64,000 bases of DNA from positions 1-64,000 of the forward strand of contig JAILCX010000089.1 of assembly GCA_024690205.1 (NCBI GenBank). The letters are read 5' to 3'. A program made the translations under genes and the position numbers. The stretch is from Lachnospiraceae bacterium. Lineage in GTDB: Bacteria; Bacillota; Clostridia; Lachnospirales; Lachnospiraceae. Shown one piece after another: positions 58,661 to 64,000 of this stretch (the first letter of the stretch is position 1; each line of letters opens with the position of its first letter). The notes beneath the pieces are model-generated. The model did no database searches, had not been told where the DNA came from, and worked only from the letters and a program-made list of their open reading frames with translations.

Positions 58661-59467
58661 ATGAAAAAGTTTGTTTCGATCATGCTTGTGGCAGTTATGA
58701 CGATGTCACTGTTTACTGCCTGTGCAAAGAAGGAAGCAGCAGCTTCAACGGATGCTTCATCATCCGAGAGAACCAAGTTTACCGTAGGATTTGATGCAGA
58801 ATTCCCGCCTTACGGATACAAGGACGACAACGGTGAGTATGTCGGATTCGACCTTGATCTTGCTGAGGAAGTTTGTAAGAGAAAGGGCTGGGAGCTCGTT
58901 AAACAGCCTATCGACTGGGATTCAAAGGACATGGAGTTAAGCTCAGGTGCCATCGACTGTATCTGGAACGGATTTACGATCCAGGGAAGAGAAGATGCTT
59001 ATACATGGTCAGTTCCTTATGTTGATAACTCGCAGGTATTTGTTGTAAAGGCTGAATCAGGAATAAAGGCTGAAGCAGACCTTGCAGGTGTGAGCGTCGG
59101 AGTACAGAAGGATTCTTCTGCTCTTGCAGCTTTGGAAGAAGACAGGGCTGACTTAAGCGCCACATTCGGCGAGCTCGTTCAGTACGCAGATTACAACACA
59201 GCTTTCATGGATCTTGAAGCAGGTGCAGTAAGTGCGGTTGCCATCGACAAGGGCGTTGCCGATTACCAGATCTCACAGCGCGGAGACGAATATGTGATAC
59301 TTGATACTCCTTTGGCAACAGAACAGTACGGTATCGGATTCTTAAAGGGTAACGATGCTTTAAAGGATGAAGTAGAAGCCGTACTCATGGAAATGGTAAA
59401 TGACGGCACATTCATGAAGATAGCCGAAAAGTACGAACTTAAGGATTCCGTTTGTTTAGGAAAATAA
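58661..59467 (+). CDS. Amino-acid ABC transporter substrate-binding lipoprotein
   Basis: 268 residues. Lipoprotein signal ending in LFTAC (Cys21), an Ala/Ser-rich linker, then a family-3 (SBP_bac_3) solute-binding fold: FTVGFDAEFPPYGYKDDNGEYVGFDLDLAEEVCKRKGW, and a hinge region VGVQKDSSAL. The arrangement matches polar amino acid binding proteins; which amino acid is unknown. First gene of a three-gene importer, two bases before the permease start. Ribosome-binding site GGAGG. Confidence 0.95.
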   Translation: MKKFVSIMLVAVMTMSLFTACAKKEAAASTDASSSERTKFTVGFDAEFPPYGYKDDNGEYVGFDLDLAEEVCKRKGWELVKQPIDWDSKDMELSSGAIDCIWNGFTIQGREDAYTWSVPYVDNSQVFVVKAESGIKAEADLAGVSVGVQKDSSALAALEEDRADLSATFGELVQYADYNTAFMDLEAGAVSAVAIDKGVADYQISQRGDEYVILDTPLATEQYGIGFLKGNDALKDEVEAVLMEMVNDGTFMKIAEKYELKDSVCLGK

Positions 59468-59468
59468 G

Positions 59469-60116
59469 ATGAATTTAGCCGTAATGCTAAAACAATTATC
59501 AGAGGGACTTATAGTGTCAGTGGAGATCTTTCTGCTGACGCTATTGTTTTCCCTCCCTTTAGGACTTTTGGTCTCATTCGGTAGGATGTCAAAAAATACG
59601 ATAATCCGGGGACTTGTAAAGTTCTATATTTCGATCATGCGGGGAACGCCCCTGATGCTCCAGCTTATAGTGGTATATTTTGCGCCCTATTATGTTTTCG
59701 GAAAGAACATAAACGGGTTCAGGTTTCCTGCCGTGATCATAGCTTTTTCGATAAACTATGCGGCATATTTTGCCGAGATCTACAGAGGCGGAATAGAGTC
59801 AATGCCCGTCGGCCAGTACGAGGCTGCCGAGGTTTTGGGATTTAACCGTCTGCAGACTTTTTTCAGGATAATATTTCCACAGGTAATAAAGAGAATACTT
59901 CCTTCGGTCACCAATGAAACGATCACCCTTGTTAAGGATACGTCGCTTGCGTTCGTCCTTGCCGAGGTTGAGATGTTCACTATGGCAAAACAGATCGCGG
60001 CAAAGCAGTCATCGATCATGCCGCTCATGGTCGCCGGAGTTTTTTATTTTGTATTTAATGCGGTAGTAGCAATGATAATGGAAGGCTTTGAAAAGAAGCT
60101 TTCATATTACAGGTAA
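59469..60116 (+). CDS. Amino-acid ABC transporter permease
   Basis: 215 residues, about five membrane helices of the HisM/HisQ type. N-terminal LSLPLGLLVSFGRMS, the RGTPLMLQL motif, and the EAA loop YEAAEVLGFNRLQTFFRIIFPQ that contacts the ATPase. A single permease gene suggests a homodimer. Six bases before the ATPase start. Confidence 0.95.
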   Translation: MNLAVMLKQLSEGLIVSVEIFLLTLLFSLPLGLLVSFGRMSKNTIIRGLVKFYISIMRGTPLMLQLIVVYFAPYYVFGKNINGFRFPAVIIAFSINYAAYFAEIYRGGIESMPVGQYEAAEVLGFNRLQTFFRIIFPQVIKRILPSVTNETITLVKDTSLAFVLAEVEMFTMAKQIAAKQSSIMPLMVAGVFYFVFNAVVAMIMEGFEKKLSYYR

Positions 60117-60122
60117 CCCGGT

Positions 60123-60887
60123 ATGGATAACGAGATACTTCTCGAGATCAAAAACATGAGAAAATCCTTTAATGACCTTGAAGTCTTAAAGGACATAAAC
60201 CTTACCGTAAAAAGAGGTGAGGTCATTTCCATTATAGGACCTTCGGGTTCGGGCAAATCCACCCTGTTAAGATGTGCGACACTTCTTGAAAGGATGGATT
60301 CGGGTTGTCTTAAATATCTTGATTCCGTGGCTGCCTCCATGGTGGATGGAAGCATCAGATATTCCTCCAAAAAAGAATTAAAAAAGATCAGGAATTATTT
60401 CGGACTGGTCTTCCAGAATTTCAATCTTTTCCCCCATTATTCCGTAATGAGGAATATCACGGAAGCTCCGATACATACAGAGGGTGTTCCCGAAAACGAA
60501 GCAAAGGAAAACGCAAGGCGTCTTTTAAAGGAGCTTGGATTATCCGATAAGGAAAACGCATATCCATGCGAGCTTTCGGGAGGACAGCAGCAAAGAGTAT
60601 CCATTGCGCGGGCTCTTGCAAAAAAGCCTGAGGTTCTTTTCTTTGACGAACCGACATCGGCGCTTGATCCGGAGCTTACATCGGAGGTATTAAAGGTCAT
60701 AAGAAGACTGGCCGAAGAAAAGATGACGATGATCATAGTTACTCATGAGATGCAGTTTGCACGTGAGGTCTCCGACAGGATCATCTTTATGGAAAACGGT
60801 CTTATCCAGGTGGAAGGAACACCTGATGAGCTTTTTGCCTCGGATCATGCAAGATTAAAAGAGTTTATGGGCAGGCTTAATGCCTGA
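60123..60887 (+). CDS. Amino-acid ABC transporter ATP-binding protein
   Basis: 254 residues, GlnQ/HisP-type. Walker A GPSGSGKST (~40-48), a Q-loop in VFQNFNLFPHYSVMRNIT, signature LSGGQQQR (~147-154), Walker B LFFDEPTSALDPE (~167-179), and the H-loop in IVTHEM. A slightly longer-than-usual loop (about residues 65-84, SVAASMVDGSIRYSSKKE) lies after Walker A. Completes the importer; purF-like gene follows after 31 bases. Confidence 0.96.
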   Translation: MDNEILLEIKNMRKSFNDLEVLKDINLTVKRGEVISIIGPSGSGKSTLLRCATLLERMDSGCLKYLDSVAASMVDGSIRYSSKKELKKIRNYFGLVFQNFNLFPHYSVMRNITEAPIHTEGVPENEAKENARRLLKELGLSDKENAYPCELSGGQQQRVSIARALAKKPEVLFFDEPTSALDPELTSEVLKVIRRLAEEKMTMIIVTHEMQFAREVSDRIIFMENGLIQVEGTPDELFASDHARLKEFMGRLNA

Positions 60888-60918
60888 TCAATATCACATA
60901 AAGGATAAGGAGTGACAT

Positions 60919-62325
60919 ATGGGCGGATTTTTCGGCGTAGCATCTAAAAAGGACTGCGTGTTTGATCTCTTTTTCGGTACGGACTACCATTCGCATCTTG
61001 GTACGAGGCGTGCCGGAATGGCTGTTTACAATCAGGATACGGGTTTTGAACGAGCCATTCACAATATAGAAAATTCTCCTTTCCGTACGAAGTTCGACAA
61101 GGACGTCAATGATATGAAGGGCAGGGTCGGAATAGGATGTATATCCGATTATGAACCCCAGCCGCTGCTTGTAAGATCACATCACGGAACATATGCCATC
61201 TTAACGGTCGGAAAGATAAACAATCTTGATGCTCTCGTCCAGCAGATATTCAATACGGGACATTCACATTTCCTTGAAATGTCCGGAGGAGAGATCAATG
61301 CGACAGAACTCGTCGCTTCACTCATCAATCAAAGATCAAACATTATAGAAGGTCTGCAGTATGCCCAACAGGTGATAGAAGGTTCAATGACTATAGTCCT
61401 GCTGACACCCATAGGTATATATGCTGCAAGAGACAAGATGGGCAGAACTCCGGTTAGTATAGGTCAAAAGGACGATGCTTATTGTATATCCTTTGAATCG
61501 TTTGCTTATCTGAACCTCGGATATAAGGAATTAAGGGAACTCGGGCCGGGAGAGATAGTCATAGTTACTCCCGAGGAGCAAAGAACGCTCGTATCCCCCG
61601 GAAAGGATATGAAGATATGTACTTTCCTTTGGGTTTACTACGGTTATCCAAGCAGTTCCTATGAGGGAATAAGCGTTGAAAAGATGAGGAACAACTGCGG
61701 TTCCCTCATGGCAAAAAGAGATAATGCAAAACCCGACAGCGTTTCAGGCGTTCCCGATTCCGGACTTGCCCATGCGATAGGCTATTCAAACGAATCGGGC
61801 ATTCCGTTTACGAGACCTTTTATAAAATACACACCTACATGGCCCCGCTCATTCATGCCTACCATGCAGTCTCAAAGAAATCTCATCGCAAAGATGAAAC
61901 TCATACCCGTACAGGACCTTATCGAAAACAAGAGCCTTCTGCTCATTGACGATTCGATAGTCCGCGGAACACAGTTAAGGGAGACAACGGAATTCCTGTA
62001 TGAAAGCGGAGCAAAGGAAGTGCATATAAGACCTGCATGTCCTCCGCTTTTGTACGGATGTAAATACCTTAATTTTTCACGTTCAAGTTCCGAGATGGAA
62101 CTTATCACAAGGCGCATAATAAAAGAGATGGAGGGAGATCTTAAGAACGTAAACCTGGATGTTTATGCAAATCCCGATTCCCCCGAATATGCAGCCATGA
62201 TGGAGCGTATGTGCAAACAGCTTAACTTTACTTCACTCAGCTTCAACAGGCTTGATGACCTTATCGAGGCAGTCGGACTTCCCAAAGAAAAGCTCTGTAC
62301 ATACTGCTGGGACGGACAGGAGTAG
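60919..62325 (+). CDS. PurF-like amidophosphoribosyltransferase with inactive glutaminase domain
   Basis: 468 residues, homologous to PurF over its whole length. The N terminus reads MGGFFGVASK where PurF has CGVFG, so the catalytic Cys1 is Gly. The HRGQEGAG, glutamine-binding Arg (GHVRYAT) and NGN segments are also lost (HLGTRRAG, shortened loop, VGKINN). The phosphoribosyltransferase half keeps GVPDSGLAHAIGY and the PRPP loop LLLIDDSIVRGTQL. Cysteines at 234, 381, 460 and 463 match the four Fe-S ligands of B. subtilis PurF. It may use free ammonia or another amine. No purine gene is adjacent. Confidence 0.85.
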   Translation: MGGFFGVASKKDCVFDLFFGTDYHSHLGTRRAGMAVYNQDTGFERAIHNIENSPFRTKFDKDVNDMKGRVGIGCISDYEPQPLLVRSHHGTYAILTVGKINNLDALVQQIFNTGHSHFLEMSGGEINATELVASLINQRSNIIEGLQYAQQVIEGSMTIVLLTPIGIYAARDKMGRTPVSIGQKDDAYCISFESFAYLNLGYKELRELGPGEIVIVTPEEQRTLVSPGKDMKICTFLWVYYGYPSSSYEGISVEKMRNNCGSLMAKRDNAKPDSVSGVPDSGLAHAIGYSNESGIPFTRPFIKYTPTWPRSFMPTMQSQRNLIAKMKLIPVQDLIENKSLLLIDDSIVRGTQLRETTEFLYESGAKEVHIRPACPPLLYGCKYLNFSRSSSEMELITRRIIKEMEGDLKNVNLDVYANPDSPEYAAMMERMCKQLNFTSLSFNRLDDLIEAVGLPKEKLCTYCWDGQE

Positions 62326-62328
62326 TAT

Positions 62329-63162
62329 ATGCCAGTCATTGCCGGATTGGGCGTTGCCGAAAGCGCCCTGATGATCTTGATATTTCTGTTCGGCTTCGGA
62401 AGTTCCCTGGGGTGGCTTATAGAACTCCTTTTCAGGAGATTTATATCCACCAATAATCCCCAGAAAAAATGGATCAATCCGGGATTCTTAGTGGGCCCGT
62501 GTCTTCCGATCTACGGGGTCGGACTTATCGTGCTTTTTACAATGTCGCTTTTTCCCTATGTTTCGGTCAACATCGGAAAGCCTCTAACATGGCAGGGCGT
62601 TTTGATCGCCATCGTCTTGATGGGTGTTCTTATGACGCTTGTCGAGTATATAGCAGGGATCATCTTCATAAAGAGGATGAACTTAAAGCTTTGGGATTAT
62701 TCCGACAGAAAGGGAAACATAAAAGGGATCATATGTCCGCTCTTTTCATTTATTTGGACGGTCCTCGGGGCGCTTTATTACTTTTTCATGCAGCCGTATA
62801 TCTTAAAGATGGTCGCCTGGCTTTATGAAAATGTCGGAGTGATATTCTTTATCGGGGTTTATTTCGGAATATTCATTGTCGATATGGGTTATTCGTTTAA
62901 CATAGCCGGAAAGATAAAGGCCTATGCAAAGGATAATGCCATCATCGTCCGCTACGAAGAATTCAAAAACACTATCAAAAGATATAACGAGGAACATGAT
63001 TTCAAGAACAGATTCTTTTCATCATTTGCTTCCGGCACGTCCATAAAAGAACATCTCGACAACTATAAAGAGATGATCACATCAGTCACAAAGACAGTGA
63101 GCAAAAACGCGGAAGAAAAGATAGAAAAGGTTAAAGATATCATACAGGATATTACACATTAA
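62329..63162 (+). CDS. Putative ABC-transporter type IV (CmpB-like) membrane protein
   Basis: 277 residues, about six membrane helices in residues ~1-195, with SSLGWLIELLFRRF and KKWINPGFLVGPCLPIYGVGL, the conserved segments of the PF06541 family, and a WDYSDRKGNIKGIICPLFSFIW segment. The name ABC permease is historical; the function is not established. A ~70-residue charged C-terminal tail is extra. It starts three bases after the purF-like stop, so the two are co-expressed. Confidence 0.82.
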   Translation: MPVIAGLGVAESALMILIFLFGFGSSLGWLIELLFRRFISTNNPQKKWINPGFLVGPCLPIYGVGLIVLFTMSLFPYVSVNIGKPLTWQGVLIAIVLMGVLMTLVEYIAGIIFIKRMNLKLWDYSDRKGNIKGIICPLFSFIWTVLGALYYFFMQPYILKMVAWLYENVGVIFFIGVYFGIFIVDMGYSFNIAGKIKAYAKDNAIIVRYEEFKNTIKRYNEEHDFKNRFFSSFASGTSIKEHLDNYKEMITSVTKTVSKNAEEKIEKVKDIIQDITH

Positions 63163-63181
63163 CACCGGAGGAAAAGGAAAG

Positions 63182-64000
63182 ATGACCATTGTTGATGTAC
63201 TTGAACAAAATGCAAGGAGTTACTCAGACGAAGTTGCGCTCGTTGAGATAAACCCCGAAGAAAAGGAAGTTAAGCGTACTTCCTGGATGGAGGCCGATCT
63301 TGTTGAAGCGATCCCCATGCACCCTTACAGAAGAGAGATAACCTGGCAGGTCTTTGATGAAAAAGCTAACAGGTTTGCACATCTTCTTTTAAAAAGAGGC
63401 ATCAAAAAGGGCAACAAAGTTGCGATCCTTCTGATGAACAGCATAGAGTGGCTGCCTGTTTATTTCGGTATCTTAAAAACCGGAGCACTTGCTGTTCCTC
63501 TTAATTTCAGATATGCAGCCGATGAGATAGAGTACTGCCTGGATCTTGCCGAGGCTGATGTCCTTGTATTCGGTTTTTCTTTTATAGACAGAGTCCAGAG
63601 CATCGTTCATAAGATCGCACCGAACAGGATGCTCTTTTACGTAGGGGAAGGATGCCCTGATTATGCCGAAAGCTATAACGAGCTTACGGCGAACTGCCCT
63701 TCGGTCTCACCTCATATAAGACTTGACCAGAAGGATGATGCCGCAATCTATTTCAGCTCAGGAACGACAGGATTCCCCAAAGCTATCCTTCACAATCATG
63801 AATCACTCATCCATTCTGCGCGTGTTGAACAGAATCATCATTCCCAGAATAAAGACGATGTTTTCCTTTGCATTCCTCCGCTTTATCATACGGGAGCAAA
63901 GATGCACTGGTTCGGCTCTTTGATCTCGGGTTCAAAGGCAGTTCTTTTAAAGGGAACAAAGCCCTCGACCATATTAAAGGCCGTATCGGATGAAAAATGT
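63182..64000 (+). CDS. AMP-binding acyl-CoA synthetase-like protein (partial, cut by window end)
   Basis: An open frame starting at ATG 63182 (preceded by GGAGGAAAAGG) runs 273 codons to the last base with no stop. It begins MTIVDVLEQNARSYSDEVALVE and contains the adenylation core motif YFSSGTTGFPKAI (P-loop) near 195, then CIPPLYHTGAKMHWFG. This is the N-terminal part of an ANL-superfamily acyl-CoA synthetase or ligase. An inserted segment (about 38-50) precedes the usual TWQVFDEKANRFAHLL. Nineteen bases after the CmpB-like stop. Substrate unknown. Confidence 0.9.
   Translation, partial: MTIVDVLEQNARSYSDEVALVEINPEEKEVKRTSWMEADLVEAIPMHPYRREITWQVFDEKANRFAHLLLKRGIKKGNKVAILLMNSIEWLPVYFGILKTGALAVPLNFRYAADEIEYCLDLAEADVLVFGFSFIDRVQSIVHKIAPNRMLFYVGEGCPDYAESYNELTANCPSVSPHIRLDQKDDAAIYFSSGTTGFPKAILHNHESLIHSARVEQNHHSQNKDDVFLCIPPLYHTGAKMHWFGSLISGSKAVLLKGTKPSTILKAVSDEKC

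Overview
The window looks like chromosomal DNA from an anaerobic, butyrate-forming member of the Lachnospiraceae, most likely Butyrivibrio or a close relative. The main evidence is a complete thl-crt-hbd-bcd-etfB-etfA butyrate operon (36857-42879) in the order known from Butyrivibrio, an esterase resembling the Butyrivibrio proteoclasticus cinnamoyl esterase Est1E (9666), clostridial-type tRNA and rRNA sequences, and a cluster resembling the families of unknown function DUF5716/DUF5717, which I associate with Lachnospiraceae. No phage, insertion sequence or CRISPR array was seen. Almost all genes are on the + strand; only a DinB-like gene, a 2H phosphoesterase and queT are on the - strand.

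Layout. 1-675: the 3' end of a 23S rRNA gene, a structured spacer, tRNA-Asn, tRNA-Glu, a stray copy of the tRNA-Glu 3' end, tRNA-Met and a terminator. 650-9280: DinB-like protein, LysR regulator, a serine hydrolase coupled to an unusual membrane-lipase fusion, a tandem REP-like repeat, and a TetR regulator with palindromic operators next to a MacB/FtsX-type ABC exporter. 9289-9615: tRNA-Asp and tRNA-Leu with promoter and terminator. 9666-18549: Est1E-like esterase, 2H phosphoesterase, SGNH esterase, lipoprotein, chemoreceptor, EAL phosphodiesterase, D,D-carboxypeptidase. 18581-31378: carB, sugar symporter plus GH36 alpha-galactosidase, a 5'-nucleotidase-like lipoprotein, a 65-residue orphan, meso-DAP dehydrogenase, a secreted metzincin-like protein, an SDR and a thioredoxin-reductase-like enzyme. 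31412-36691: secreted NlpC/P60 protein, ribosome hibernation factor, GT-C-like membrane protein, GtrA, GNAT. 36713-42932: the butyrate operon with promoter and terminator. 42984-48471: CgeB-like glycosyltransferase, mtnA, yvcK, queT with a preQ1-type riboswitch, a class II aldolase and a PHP phosphoesterase.

48431-58548 is the most unusual part: a parvulin-type lipoprotein and an Hsp90 (htpG) are followed by four tightly coupled genes. These are a 1191-residue helical-repeat protein with beta-sandwich domains, an Hsp70/actin-like protein with a degenerate phosphate-2 motif, a TPR-like protein and a coiled-coil protein with two membrane helices. I read this as an uncharacterised chaperone-like or scaffold system. 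58566-64000 holds an amino-acid ABC importer, a PurF homologue that has lost its glutaminase nucleophile but kept its PRPP loop and Fe-S cysteines, a CmpB-type membrane protein and the start of an acyl-CoA synthetase cut by the window end.

Gene functions come from recognising motifs by eye. No alignment or database search was run, so family names without quoted motifs are recollection.
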